A stretch of DNA of 64,000 nucleotides from Neisseria perflava (lineage in GTDB: Bacteria; Pseudomonadota; Gammaproteobacteria; Burkholderiales; Neisseriaceae), in the NCBI RefSeq assembly GCF_024170405.1, contig NZ_JALJYC010000003.1:59963-123962 (forward strand). The letters run 5' to 3'. Both the position numbers and the translations under genes were made by a program. Below the pieces are notes generated by a model. It was given only the letters and a program-made list of their open reading frames with translations. It did no database searches and was not told the origin of the DNA. Below are positions 24,579-34,314 of the stretch, in pieces; position 1 is the first letter of the stretch, and the number at the start of each line of letters is the position of its first letter.

Positions 24579-25619
24579 TCAGCCAAACAGTCGGTTGACG
24601 TCAGACGTTTTTTTGCGGTAAGGCAGGCGGATATCGAGGCGGAACATGCCGTCTTCTTCCTTGCTTTGGATTTTTGCGTCGTTGTCATACATCAGGCGCA
24701 ACCGCTCTTGCAGGTTTTTCAGTGCCATAGAATTGCTTTTATGCGGCTTGACCTGGGTAGCATCATCCGGCGGGGTATAAGGGTTTTCAATGCGGATGTA
24801 GATGGACGATTTGCTTTGTTTGGTTTGTACGCTAATTATGCCGGGGCGGTGGGCGGATTCTACGCCGTGGAAAACGGCGTTTTCCAGCAGCGGTTGCAGC
24901 AACAGGTGCGGCGTTTCCGCATCATCGGGCGCGTGGTGCTGCCACATGACTTGCACGCGCATATGACCCATGCGGATTTGTTCGATGGCAATGTATTCCT
25001 GTGCCCATTCAATTTCTTGGCCGAGCGTACTGCTTTGGCTGCCGTCGCGCAGTTGGGCGCGGAACAGGTTGGCCAGATTTTCCAGCAACACTTCTGCGTC
25101 ATAAGGGCGCAGCCGAATCAGACTGATGGCGGCATTGAGGCTGTTAAACAAAAAATGCGGCCGGATACGGGCGGTCAGCGCAGCCAAGCGCGCTTCGGAA
25201 GCGGCCGGCGCCAGGCTGTTGAGACGGAAGGCTTCGGCATACATTATGCCGAAAGCAAACATATTAAACAGGCAAAAATGCTGGATAAGCGGTTTGGTTG
25301 CGGATTTTAAAACCAGCAACTCAAGCGCGGCAAAAATGGCCAAATTGCTGAAATAGGAAATCAAAACGGCATATTTCGACTGATACGCCTTGGGCGCAAA
25401 CATATTGACGAAATAGCTTTTGACCAGGATAACCACCGTCAGCGGAACCACCCATTGCAGGGTGCGGTAGATTTCCTTGGTGTAGCTCAGTGGGGAAGCT
25501 GTCATGAAGGGAAAAATCAGAACCGAAATAATGACGATAATCAGAAGCCGCGTAATCGTAGCCGCATTGCGCATATCGGGAACTGCGAAACGATTGCTTA
25601 TTTGACGTATAATAGACAT
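24579..25619 (-). CDS. Sensor histidine kinase of the LytS/AlgZ (FimS) type
   Basis: 346 residues from MSIIRQISNRF. Upstream codons in frame lie antisense to argH and were not used. Four hydrophobic helices occupy about 20-135. The His_kinase domain follows with the phosphoacceptor motif RPHFLFNSLNA, and a compact ATPase domain has LLLQPLLENAVFHG (N box) and a glycine-poor C-terminus. This architecture and the position divergent to argH match algZ/fimS of Pseudomonas aeruginosa, which lies between argH and algR. No response regulator gene is adjacent here. The signal and partner are unknown. Confidence 0.9.
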   Translation of the reverse strand: MSIIRQISNRFAVPDMRNAATITRLLIIVIISVLIFPFMTASPLSYTKEIYRTLQWVVPLTVVILVKSYFVNMFAPKAYQSKYAVLISYFSNLAIFAALELLVLKSATKPLIQHFCLFNMFAFGIMYAEAFRLNSLAPAASEARLAALTARIRPHFLFNSLNAAISLIRLRPYDAEVLLENLANLFRAQLRDGSQSSTLGQEIEWAQEYIAIEQIRMGHMRVQVMWQHHAPDDAETPHLLLQPLLENAVFHGVESAHRPGIISVQTKQSKSSIYIRIENPYTPPDDATQVKPHKSNSMALKNLQERLRLMYDNDAKIQSKEEDGMFRLDIRLPYRKKTSDVNRLFG

Positions 25620-25700
25620 TCGAAACCTTAAACCGTTTTCTTTATTGTAATTATCTTGCAAGCGGCGTACCGTTTGCTTTTTTATATCTGAGGGATAGCA

Positions 25701-27080
25701 ATGAGTAATGATAAAGCCTGGTCGGGTCGTTTCCACGAGCCGGTAGCCGAATTGGTGAAAAAATACACCGGTTCGATTGATTTCGACAAACGCTTGGCCA
25801 AATGGGACATCCAAGGCTCTTTGGCGCATGCGCAGATGTTGCAGCAAGCAGGCGTGTTGAGTGCCGACGACTTGGCTGCTATCCGACAAGGCATGGCTGA
25901 GATTATAGCAGAAATCGAAGCGGGCAAAATCGAATGGTCGCTGGATTTGGAAGATGTACACATGAACATCGAGCGCCGCCTCACCGACAAAATCGGCGAT
26001 GCGGGCAAACGCCTGCACACCGGCCGCAGCCGTAACGACCAAGTCGCTACCGACATCCGCCTGTGGCTGCGCGACCAAATCACCGATATCCAAGGCCTGA
26101 TTCAAAACCTTCAGACGGCCTTGGTGGATTTGGCCGAGCAAAACGCCGATGTGGTCATGCCCGGTTTTACCCATCTGCAAGTGGCGCAGCCGGTCAGCTT
26201 CGGCCATCATATGCTGGCCTATGTGGAAATGCTCGGCCGCGATTTCGAGCGCATGGGCGATTGCCGCAAGCGCGTCAACCGCATGCCGCTGGGCGCGGCG
26301 GCGCTGGCCGGGACGACTTACCTCATCCAGCGTGAAGTAACGGCCGAACTCTTAGGCTTTGAGCAAATCTGTCAAAACTCATTAGACGCCGTATCAGACC
26401 GAGATTTTGCGATTGAGTTCACCGCCGCCGCCGCTTTGATTATGGTGCACTTGAGCCGCTTGAGCGAAGAGCTGATTTTGTGGATGAGCCCGCGTTTCGG
26501 CTTTATCGACATTGCCGACCGCTTCTGCACCGGCTCGTCTATCATGCCGCAGAAGAAAAATCCCGACGTTCCCGAATTGGTGCGCGGCAAGTCCGGCCGT
26601 GTCATCGGTCATCTTACCGGCCTGATTATGTTGATGAAATCGCAACCTCTGGCCTACAACAAAGACAATCAGGAAGACAAAGAGCCGTTGTTTGACACGG
26701 TGGATACCCTGATTGATACTTTGCGTATTTATGCCGACATGATGCGCGGCGTGAGCGTAAAACCGGAAAACATGCGGGCGGCGGTGATGCAGGGCTTCGC
26801 GACTGCCACCGATTTGGCCGATTATCTGGTAAAAAAAGGCATGCCGTTCCGCGATTCGCACGAAGTGGTGGCGCTGGCAGTGCGACATGCCGACGATGCG
26901 GGTGTGGACTTGAGCGAATTGCCGCTAGACGTGTTGCGCGGTTTCTCGGATTTGATTGAAGAGGACGTGTATGAAGTACTCACGCCCGAAGGCAGCCTGA
27001 ATGCGCGTAACCATCTGGGCGGTACGGCACCGGCGCAGGTACGTTTGCAAGTACAACGCTGGCGCGAATTGCTGGCGTAA
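25701..27080 (+). CDS. argH: Argininosuccinate lyase
   Basis: 459 residues, full length. The fumarase/aspartase superfamily signature GSSIMPQKKNPD (about 273-284) and the HTGRSRNDQVATD segment are intact, and the catalytic His is in GFTHLQVAQP. It splits argininosuccinate to arginine and fumarate, the last step of arginine synthesis. It is divergent from the histidine kinase gene. Confidence 0.98.
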   Translation: MSNDKAWSGRFHEPVAELVKKYTGSIDFDKRLAKWDIQGSLAHAQMLQQAGVLSADDLAAIRQGMAEIIAEIEAGKIEWSLDLEDVHMNIERRLTDKIGDAGKRLHTGRSRNDQVATDIRLWLRDQITDIQGLIQNLQTALVDLAEQNADVVMPGFTHLQVAQPVSFGHHMLAYVEMLGRDFERMGDCRKRVNRMPLGAAALAGTTYLIQREVTAELLGFEQICQNSLDAVSDRDFAIEFTAAAALIMVHLSRLSEELILWMSPRFGFIDIADRFCTGSSIMPQKKNPDVPELVRGKSGRVIGHLTGLIMLMKSQPLAYNKDNQEDKEPLFDTVDTLIDTLRIYADMMRGVSVKPENMRAAVMQGFATATDLADYLVKKGMPFRDSHEVVALAVRHADDAGVDLSELPLDVLRGFSDLIEEDVYEVLTPEGSLNARNHLGGTAPAQVRLQVQRWRELLA

Positions 27081-27104
27081 TCCTGCCTGGCGTTAAAAGG
27101 AATC

Positions 27105-27147
27105 AAAGCCGTCTGAAAACAAAATCATTGTTTTCAGACGGCCTTTT
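27105..27147. terminator. DUS inverted-pair terminator after argH
   Basis: AAAGCCGTCTGAAAACAA...TTGTTTTCAGACGGCCTTTTT between convergent argH and the glycosyltransferase gene. Confidence 0.78.
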
Positions 27148-27155
27148 TATGGCTT

Positions 27156-28325
27156 TTAATTTTTTTGCACAATAGATTCGAAGGTCTGGATTAAACGGCT
27201 AATTACCGCTTCTTCGCCAAATTCGTTTAGGCAGTCCTGCCGCAGCTTTTGCGCGGAAAAACGGTTATTGTGTTCATATAGTTCAATCAATGCGTCTGCC
27301 AAAGCTGCGACATCGTCCACTGGTACCAATAAACCGTTTTGCTCGTTGACAAAAGATTCCGGCCCGCCGCAGCGGGTGGCGATGACAGGCAGACCTTGCG
27401 ACATGGCTTCGATGTAAACCACGCCGAAGGTTTCCGTACGGCTGGCTAAAACAAAGGCATGGCTGCGGCGCATTAGCGCCAATACTTCGTCGGAAGTTAG
27501 GCTGCCTAAGAAGGTAACGGCATGGGTAATGTTTAAATCGGCGGCCAACTGTTTCAGCGCGTCGGCTTCGAGACCGTCCCCACCGATTTCCAGTTTTAAA
27601 TCAGGATATTTTTGCAAGGCTTGGGCAAAGGCCGGCAGGAGGATGTCGTAGCCTTTCAGACGGCGTAAAAAAGCGACGGAGCAAAATGTAAAATGTGGAT
27701 TTTTGGCTACCGGCGTGAAAGGTTTGCTAAAGTTACGCCCCAGTATATTGGGCAGGTATAACCATTCCTGTCCATGATATTTCTGGCGCAGCAAAGTGCA
27801 GAAATCATGGCTGACGGCAAAACGGGCAGCGCTGTGCTTGACGGCTTCAATCATCGCCGGCCATTGGTTGGGGCGTACCAGATTGCGGGCGTAGGTGCTG
27901 CTGTGTTCAGTAATGACGTAGGGAATACCGTATTTTTTGAAAATTTGGTAGGCTAATATGCCGCCGTAATTGACAGCATGGGCATGGATAATATCAGGGC
28001 GCCCATTTTCCTCGATATAGCGCTTGAAAATGCGCATGCCCACTTTGACCCAGCGGATACGGTCGATGTCCACAATTGGGCAGCGTGGGAAAAAATACAT
28101 GCTGTCGTGTGTGTAGGTCAGCAGTCCGCCCTGAGTATGGCGTTTGCGACCATAGGATCCTTTCAGAATGCTGTAAGGCTCGGTACGCAGTGAGCGGAAT
28201 AGAGGGGCGATAACACCTACCTTCAACCCTTGGCGCTGCAAGGCCTGGGCTTGGGCGCGAAAAAACTGACCGTTGGTATCTTGTTCAGAAGTCGGATACC
28301 AGGAGGGAATCACAACAACATGCAT
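27156..28325 (-). CDS. Glycosyltransferase family 4 protein
   Basis: 389 residues with two Rossmann-like halves (GT-B). The N-terminal part carries IIHAHAVNYGG and ITEHSS. The C-terminal part carries FLRRLKGYDILLPAF and the EX7E motif in RTETFGVVYIEAMSQGLPVI, the donor-sugar site of retaining GT4 enzymes. It is probably cytoplasmic and membrane-associated, acting on a lipid-linked or LOS-type acceptor. The gene is alone, with no sugar-nucleotide genes near it, so the pathway cannot be named. The protein glycosylation (pgl) family is one possibility. Confidence 0.88.
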   Translation of the reverse strand: MHVVVIPSWYPTSEQDTNGQFFRAQAQALQRQGLKVGVIAPLFRSLRTEPYSILKGSYGRKRHTQGGLLTYTHDSMYFFPRCPIVDIDRIRWVKVGMRIFKRYIEENGRPDIIHAHAVNYGGILAYQIFKKYGIPYVITEHSSTYARNLVRPNQWPAMIEAVKHSAARFAVSHDFCTLLRQKYHGQEWLYLPNILGRNFSKPFTPVAKNPHFTFCSVAFLRRLKGYDILLPAFAQALQKYPDLKLEIGGDGLEADALKQLAADLNITHAVTFLGSLTSDEVLALMRRSHAFVLASRTETFGVVYIEAMSQGLPVIATRCGGPESFVNEQNGLLVPVDDVAALADALIELYEHNNRFSAQKLRQDCLNEFGEEAVISRLIQTFESIVQKN

Positions 28326-28448
28326 GGGTTTTTCTCGTAATGGATAATGTTATGGATTGTGCATATGACAATATTTTAAGTCAGGAGTTCCGGATAAAAG
28401 GCCGTCTGAAAGGTTTTGTTCCGAATATTTCATTAATTTTTTAATGTT

Positions 28449-29780
28449 TTAACTCCCCGCTACCGTCATTTCATCAATCAAGATGGAGCCGATTTTATTC
28501 GACGAGCGGCGCAGCGCGTCATCGGCCACGCCGACAATGTTGCGGTACATGTCTTGCAAACGTCCGGCAATGGTGATTTCCTGCACCGGATAGGCAATCA
28601 CGCCGTTTTCTACCCAAAATCCGGCTGCGCCGCGCGAATAGTCGCCAGTAATGGTGTTCACGCCTTGTCCCATCAGTTCGGTTACTAAAAGACCCGTGCC
28701 TATTTCTTTAAGCAGGTCGGCTTGCGTAGCGTGGGTGTGGTTGAGATACAGATTATGCGCGCCGCCGGCGTTGCCGGTCGTGGTCATGCCCAATTTGCGC
28801 GCGCTGTAACTGCCGAGGAAATAGCCCGCTACTACGCCGTTTTCAATCACAAAACGTGGTTTGGTCGCCACACCTTCGGAGTCGAAATAGCAGCTGCCGA
28901 AGGCACGCGGGATATGCGGCTCTTCGCGCAGGCTGAGAAAGTTGGGTAAAACTTGCTTGCCCAAGCTGTCGATTAAAAAACTGCTTTGGCGGTAGAGCGC
29001 ACCGCCGCTAAGTGCGCCGATCAGATGGCCGATTAAGCCGCCCGCCATGGTGGTGTCAAATAAGACCGGATAATTGCCGGTGGGCAGGCTGCGGCTGTCG
29101 AGGCGGCGCACGGTACGCTGCGCGGCGGTTTGGCCGATGACCTCTGGCGTATCCATGTCTTGGGCGCGGCAGGCGGTGTCGTACCAGTAGTCGCGCTGCA
29201 TGCCCTGCGCGTCGGCGGCAACCACGCTGCAGGAAATGCTGTGGCGTGTCCCTTGTTGGTGTGCGCTAAAGCCGTGTGAGTTCCCGTACACATATTGATA
29301 GTGGCCGGTCTGCACGCCCGCACCTTCGGAATTTTCAATGCGTGTATCGGCAGATAAGGCAGCTTGTTCGCAGCGTTTGGCCAGCTCGACTGCCGCTTCC
29401 GCGCTCAAATCCCATTCGTGGTAGCGGTCGAGGTCACCGATGTAGGTGGCCATCAATTCGGCGTCAGCCAAGCCCGCGCAATCGTCTTCGGCAGTATAAC
29501 GGGCGATGTCGAGCGCGGCGCGTACCGTGTCCTGCAAGGCTTGCGGTGAAAAATCGGCGGTGCTGGCGCGCCCCTTGCGCTGGCCGACGTAAACGGTGAT
29601 GTCTAAGGATTTGTCCTGTTGGAACTCGATTTGTTCGATTTCGTTCAGGCGCACGCTGACGCTCTGGCCGAGCGATTCGCTGAAATCCGCCTCGGCTGCC
29701 GTTGCGCCGCAGCTTTTGGCGAGGGCGAGCGTAGATTCGCACAAATCAATCAGTTCTTCACGGGTATGGGTAAACAGCAT
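28449..29780 (-). CDS. pmbA: Metalloprotease-related protein PmbA (TldE)
   Basis: 443 residues, PmbA/TldD family. As in TldE subunits there is no HExxxH motif. The conserved segments RQSSFLIDSLGKQVLPNFL and GDYSRGAAGFWVENG are present. With TldD, encoded elsewhere, it forms a heterodimeric protease that matures modified peptides and degrades unfolded ones. It is divergent from darP (yjgA), the same pair as in E. coli. Confidence 0.95.
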   Translation of the reverse strand: MLFTHTREELIDLCESTLALAKSCGATAAEADFSESLGQSVSVRLNEIEQIEFQQDKSLDITVYVGQRKGRASTADFSPQALQDTVRAALDIARYTAEDDCAGLADAELMATYIGDLDRYHEWDLSAEAAVELAKRCEQAALSADTRIENSEGAGVQTGHYQYVYGNSHGFSAHQQGTRHSISCSVVAADAQGMQRDYWYDTACRAQDMDTPEVIGQTAAQRTVRRLDSRSLPTGNYPVLFDTTMAGGLIGHLIGALSGGALYRQSSFLIDSLGKQVLPNFLSLREEPHIPRAFGSCYFDSEGVATKPRFVIENGVVAGYFLGSYSARKLGMTTTGNAGGAHNLYLNHTHATQADLLKEIGTGLLVTELMGQGVNTITGDYSRGAAGFWVENGVIAYPVQEITIAGRLQDMYRNIVGVADDALRRSSNKIGSILIDEMTVAGS

Positions 29781-29931
29781 AAGGGCTTTCTCAATAGGTG
29801 GTCTGCCTGCATTTTAACTGTTTTCAGACGGCCTCGGCAAAAATGTCCCGATTGTCGGCATATATCAGATTCAAACGCAAAGCCAGGCCGTGTTAAAATA
29901 GTGCCATTACAACCGATAACGCCCTAAAAAT

Positions 29932-30468
29932 ATGTTTGAACAAGAAGACGAATGGGTCAGCAAAACCCGCATGAAAAAGCAGATGGACGATTTGCAGGAT
30001 TTGGGCATGGCGCTCACCAAGCTCTCCACCGACACCCTGAAAAAAATCGGCCTGTCTGAAGATTTGTTTGAAGCGGTGCAGACCTACAAAAAAATCACCT
30101 CCAACAGCGCCCTCAAGCGCCAAGCCCAATTTATCGGCCGCTTAATGCGCGACACCGACCCCGAGCCGATTGAACGCTATCTGGCCAAGCTGCGCGGCGA
30201 CAATGCGGCGCACAACGCCTTTTTGCAGCGCGTCGAGCAGGCACGCGAGCACCTGATTGCGGGCGACGACGCGCTGACCGCCTTTATCGCCGATTATCCC
30301 CATGCCGACGCGGGCAAGCTGCGCACCTTAATCCGCAACACGCGCAAAGAGCAGGCGCAGAGCAAACCGCCGAAAAATTTCCGTGCGCTGTTTCAAGAGA
30401 TTAAAGCCGTGATGGAAGGGAATCAGAGCGGCGGCGATGAAGCGTTTTCAGAGGAAGCCGACGAATAA
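29932..30468 (+). CDS. darP: Dual-action ribosomal maturation protein DarP (YjgA, DUF615)
   Basis: 178 residues beginning MFEQEDEWVSKTRMKKQMDDLQDLG, an all-helical, charged protein with the DUF615 core LKRQAQFIGRLMRDTDPEPI. E. coli DarP associates with pre-50S particles and helps peptidyl-transferase-centre maturation. Its pairing with pmbA supports the call. Confidence 0.95.
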   Translation: MFEQEDEWVSKTRMKKQMDDLQDLGMALTKLSTDTLKKIGLSEDLFEAVQTYKKITSNSALKRQAQFIGRLMRDTDPEPIERYLAKLRGDNAAHNAFLQRVEQAREHLIAGDDALTAFIADYPHADAGKLRTLIRNTRKEQAQSKPPKNFRALFQEIKAVMEGNQSGGDEAFSEEADE

Positions 30469-30511
30469 GGTCGGATGGGTCTTGTTGCCCGCTACAACCA
30501 ATATTCCCCTC

Positions 30512-30555
30512 ATTTTTCAGACGGCCTTTTCTACGCAAAAAGGCCGTCTGAAAAT
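30512..30555. terminator. DUS inverted-pair hairpin between darP and recJ
   Basis: ATTTTTCAGACGGCCTTTT - CTACGC - AAAAAGGCCGTCTGAAAAT, arms reading outward. It would end the darP transcript just before the recJ start. Confidence 0.7.
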
Positions 30556-30580
30556 CCGTTATAAAAAGCCAAAACACACC

Positions 30581-32305
30581 ATGCCTGTCAAAATCCAAAC
30601 CCGCCAAGTCAACCAAGATGTCTGCGATACCCTGATACACGCCGGTGCCGATCCCTTAATTGCCCGCCTGTGCGCCGCCCGCGACGTGCAAACGCCCGAT
30701 GAGTTGGACGACAAGCTCAGCGGCCTGTTGCCTTATCAAACGCTGACCAACTGCGAAGCTGCCGCCCGCCGTTTGGCCGATGCGGTGGAACAACAGGAAA
30801 AAATCCTGATTGTCGCCGACTACGATGCCGACGGTGCCACCGCCTGCACTGTCGGCATAAAAGGCTTGGGCGCGATGGGCGCGGTGGTGGATTTTCTCGT
30901 GCCCAACCGTTTTGAACACGGCTACGGCCTGACCCCCGAGCTGGCTGACATCGCCGCCGCGCAGGGTGTGGACGTGTTGCTGACGGTGGACAACGGCATC
31001 GCCAGCTTGAGCGGCGTGGCGCGGGCGCAGGCGCTGGGCTTGGATGTGGTGGTGACCGACCACCATCTGCCCGCCGATCAGGTACCCGATTGCATTATCG
31101 TCAACCCCAACCAGCGTGGCTGCGGTTTTGCCAGCAAAAGTCTGGCCGGGGTCGGTGTGATTTTTTATGTATTGATGGCTTTGCGTGCCGAATTGCGTGC
31201 GCGCGGCTATTTTTTGCGGGACGCAGAAACTTCGTTTTCAGACGGCATCAAAGAGCCGAATCTGGCCGAGCTTTTGGACTTGGTGGCACTCGGCACGGTT
31301 GCCGATGTCGTGCCGCTGGATCACAACAACCGCATTCTGGTGTCGCAGGGCTTGAAACGGATGCGTGCCGGCAAAATGCGCCCCGGCATCCGCGCCCTGT
31401 TTGAAGTGGCGCGGCGCGACTGGCGCAAGGCGCAGCCGTTTGATATGGGGTTCGCACTCGGCCCGCGCATTAACGCGGCGGGACGGCTGGACGATATGTC
31501 GGTGGGCATTGCCTGCCTGCTCTCAGGCAGCGAGGCCGAAGCGCAGGAGCGGGCGGCGGCTTTGAATAATCTGAATATCGAGCGGCGCGAAATCGAGCAA
31601 TCCATGCTGCAGGACGCGCTCAATGCCTTCCCCGAAATCCTGCCGCCGCAGCAGACCACGCTGGTGGCTTACCGCGACGACTTCCATCAGGGCGTGGTCG
31701 GCATTGTTGCCAGCCGTCTGAAAGACCGCTTCTACCGCCCGACCATCGTGTTTGCCCCCGCCGACAACGGCGAAGTGCGCGGCTCGGGGCGTTCCATCCC
31801 CAACCTGCATTTGCGCGACGCGCTGGATTTGGTCAGCAAACGCAACCCCGATTTGATTTTAAAATTCGGCGGACACGCGATGGCGGCAGGCTTGAGTATT
31901 TTGGAACACAATATCCCCGCTTTTCAGACGGCCTTTGAAACGGCCGTGCGCGACATGGTGGGCGAAGACGATTTGTCGCAAACCTTTATCACCGACGGCA
32001 GCCTGCCTGCCTGCGACATCACGCTGGAGCAGGCGCAAAACCTTGCCCGCCATGTGTGGGGACAAGGCTTCGCGCCGCCGAGCTTTACCGACGAGTTTCA
32101 TGTGGTGCGCCAACAGTTTATGGGCGCGGAGGGCAAGCACAAAAAAGTGTGGCTGCAAAAAGACGGCTACGAATTTGAGGCGATGTTTTGGCGTTGCAGC
32201 GAAGAGCTGCCCGAATACATCCGCACCGTGTACCGCCCCGTGGCAAACGAATGGCGCAACAATATCGAATTGCAGCTTTATGTGGATTATTGGGAAGCGG
32301 CGTAA
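30581..32305 (+). CDS. recJ: Single-stranded-DNA-specific exonuclease RecJ
   Basis: 574 residues from ATG 30581 (MPVKIQTRQVNQD). The frame is open upstream into darP, without similarity. DHH phosphoesterase motifs are visible: I DYDADGATA (about 84-92), motif II, and motif III VVTDHHLPAD (about 151). DHHA1 motif GGHAMAAG lies near residue 428. The enzyme is a 5'-3' ssDNA exonuclease in RecF-type recombination, mismatch and base excision repair. It is followed after three bases by the exporter gene. Confidence 0.97.
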   Translation: MPVKIQTRQVNQDVCDTLIHAGADPLIARLCAARDVQTPDELDDKLSGLLPYQTLTNCEAAARRLADAVEQQEKILIVADYDADGATACTVGIKGLGAMGAVVDFLVPNRFEHGYGLTPELADIAAAQGVDVLLTVDNGIASLSGVARAQALGLDVVVTDHHLPADQVPDCIIVNPNQRGCGFASKSLAGVGVIFYVLMALRAELRARGYFLRDAETSFSDGIKEPNLAELLDLVALGTVADVVPLDHNNRILVSQGLKRMRAGKMRPGIRALFEVARRDWRKAQPFDMGFALGPRINAAGRLDDMSVGIACLLSGSEAEAQERAAALNNLNIERREIEQSMLQDALNAFPEILPPQQTTLVAYRDDFHQGVVGIVASRLKDRFYRPTIVFAPADNGEVRGSGRSIPNLHLRDALDLVSKRNPDLILKFGGHAMAAGLSILEHNIPAFQTAFETAVRDMVGEDDLSQTFITDGSLPACDITLEQAQNLARHVWGQGFAPPSFTDEFHVVRQQFMGAEGKHKKVWLQKDGYEFEAMFWRCSEELPEYIRTVYRPVANEWRNNIELQLYVDYWEAA

Positions 32306-32308
32306 ATC

Positions 32309-33235
32309 ATGCAGCAAAAACCCTTACTCGGTTTCTCCCTCGCGCTGTTGGCTACCGCCACTTGGGGCACGCTGCCGATTGCGGCGCAGCAGACCTTAAA
32401 AGCGGTCAGTGCGCCGACTTTGGTGTGGGCGCGTTTTGCCACTGCTGCGCTGGCGGTGTTTTTATTACTTTTGTGTACCCGAAAATTACCGAGGCCGTCT
32501 GAAATTTCTTGGCAAACTGTCGGCTTGGTGCTGCTGGGCGTAGTCGGCATTTCCGGCAATTTTCTGCTGGTGGCCGAAGGGCTGCATTATGTGTCGCCGA
32601 CCGTCACGCAGGTATTATGGCAGCTTGCGCCTTTCGGCATGATTTTTGTCGGCGTGTTGGTGTTTAAAGAACGCTTCAGCCGCTGGCAGAAAATCGGGCT
32701 GGTGTGCCTGCTGGCGGGGCTGGCAATGTTTTTCAACGACAAATTCGGCGAACTCTTACGCCTGAATGCGTATGCGCTGGGCGTGTTGCTGTGTTCGGGC
32801 GCAAGCCTGATTTGGGTGTGTTACGGCGTGGCGCAGAAGCTGTTGTCGGAGCAATTCAATGCGCAGCAGATTCTGCTGCTGATTTATTTTTGTTGCAGTC
32901 TGGTGATGTTCCCGCTGGCCGAACCCGCGCAAATCGGGCAAATCAGCGACGGCTTTTTGTGGGGCTGCTTTATCTACTGCTGCCTCAATACGCTCATCGG
33001 CTACGGTTCCTACGGCGAATCGCTCAACCATTGGGACGCTTCCAAAATCAGCGTGGTAACGACCATGATTCCGATTTTTACCATGCTGTTTTCCCATCTC
33101 GGCCACCTGCTCGCGCCACACATCTTCGCCGCGCCGGACATGAACGGCTTGAGTTATTTCGGCGCACTGGTGGTGGTAGTCGGTGCTGTATTGGCGGCGG
33201 AGGGGGATAAATTGCTGGGGCGAGCGGCAGCGTAG
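32309..33235 (+). CDS. DMT-superfamily exporter (EamA family)
   Basis: 308 residues, ten hydrophobic helices arranged as two EamA repeats (about 8-140 and 155-300). Typical markers are TWGTLPIAAQQTLK in the first helix and LKERFS-like GVLVFKERFSRWQ at the end of the first repeat. It is an inner-membrane metabolite transporter of unknown substrate. It starts three bases after recJ, so it is probably cotranscribed with it. Confidence 0.9.
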   Translation: MQQKPLLGFSLALLATATWGTLPIAAQQTLKAVSAPTLVWARFATAALAVFLLLLCTRKLPRPSEISWQTVGLVLLGVVGISGNFLLVAEGLHYVSPTVTQVLWQLAPFGMIFVGVLVFKERFSRWQKIGLVCLLAGLAMFFNDKFGELLRLNAYALGVLLCSGASLIWVCYGVAQKLLSEQFNAQQILLLIYFCCSLVMFPLAEPAQIGQISDGFLWGCFIYCCLNTLIGYGSYGESLNHWDASKISVVTTMIPIFTMLFSHLGHLLAPHIFAAPDMNGLSYFGALVVVVGAVLAAEGDKLLGRAAA

Positions 33236-33277
33236 GCCGTCTGAAATACATAAAAAGCCCGCTTTCAGACGGCCTTG
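33235..33277 (+). terminator. DUS inverted-pair hairpin after the DMT exporter
   Basis: AGGCCGTCTGAAA ... TTTCAGACGGCCT with a 17-base loop overlapping the stop region. Confidence 0.6.
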
Positions 33278-33327
33278 CCGTTTCTCTGTATAATACTGTT
33301 TCCACCATTATCGTCACTCATACATAC

Positions 33328-34305
33328 ATGATTTATCCGTGGCACAGGCAGCAATGGCGGCAGTTGGCCGTCCATTGGCAAAACCAGCCCAACGCTTGGC
33401 TGTTTACCGGTAAGGCGCATACCGGCAAAACCGCGTTTGCGCGTTTTACCGCGCAGGCGCTGCTGTGCGAATTGCCAAAGGCCGGCCATGAGCCGTGCGG
33501 CGCGTGCGCGTCTTGTCATCTGTTTGCGCAAAACAGCCATCCCGATTTTTACGAACTTACACCCGAGCTGCCGGAAGACGGCGTAGCAGGGCGCAAATTA
33601 TTACAAATCAAAATTGACGCCGTGCGCGAGATTGTGGATAACCTGTATCTGACGAGCGTGCGCGGCGGGCGGCGGGTGGTTTTGATTCATCCGGCCGAAA
33701 GCATGAACCTGCAAGCGGCCAACGGTTTGCTCAAGGCTTTGGAAGAGCCGCCGCCGCAGGTGGTTTTCCTACTGGTAACGCATGCCCGCGATAAATTGCT
33801 GCCGACGATTAAAAGCCGTTGCCGCCAGATGGTGTTGCCCGCGCCCTCGCGTGACGAAGCCTTGCAATATCTGCATGAACAGGGCGTGGCGCAGGCCGAA
33901 TCGCTGCTGGCGTTCCACAGCGGTGCGCCTTTGTTTGAAGCCGAGCCGGAGCTGGACAACATGCGCGACGAGCTAATCGGCCTGCTTGCCAAACCGCGCC
34001 TGTTGGCGATGTTGGATTATGCGGCGGCATTTGATAAGCAGAAGCAGCCGCTGGCGGTGTTTATCGACTGGCTGCAAAAATGGCTGCTGGACGTCGGCTT
34101 GGCGCAGCGGAGTATGCCGCCGCTGTATTATCCCGCTTTTGCCGCGCAGTCGGCGCAGACGGCGGCCAAAACCGATCCCGTGCGCCTGTTTGCGCTCAAC
34201 GGCCGTCTGAATGCGCTCAGTCCTTACGGCTACCACACGCTCAGTGTTAAAATGCAGCTTGAATCCCTCCTGATTGATTATCTCGATTTTTGGCAGAATA
34301 AATAG
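33328..34305 (+). CDS. holB: DNA polymerase III delta' subunit
   Basis: 325 residues, clamp-loader AAA+ fold. It shows a P-loop-like TGKAHTGKTAFA (about 29-40), the zinc module CGACASC...C with HPDF following, and the SRC motif in IKSRCRQMVLP. Delta' is the stator of the clamp loader that opens the beta clamp. It heads a run holB-pilZ-tatD-lipoprotein with gaps of 9 to 17 bases. Confidence 0.96.
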   Translation: MIYPWHRQQWRQLAVHWQNQPNAWLFTGKAHTGKTAFARFTAQALLCELPKAGHEPCGACASCHLFAQNSHPDFYELTPELPEDGVAGRKLLQIKIDAVREIVDNLYLTSVRGGRRVVLIHPAESMNLQAANGLLKALEEPPPQVVFLLVTHARDKLLPTIKSRCRQMVLPAPSRDEALQYLHEQGVAQAESLLAFHSGAPLFEAEPELDNMRDELIGLLAKPRLLAMLDYAAAFDKQKQPLAVFIDWLQKWLLDVGLAQRSMPPLYYPAFAAQSAQTAAKTDPVRLFALNGRLNALSPYGYHTLSVKMQLESLLIDYLDFWQNK

Positions 34306-34314
34306 GTCACCCCC

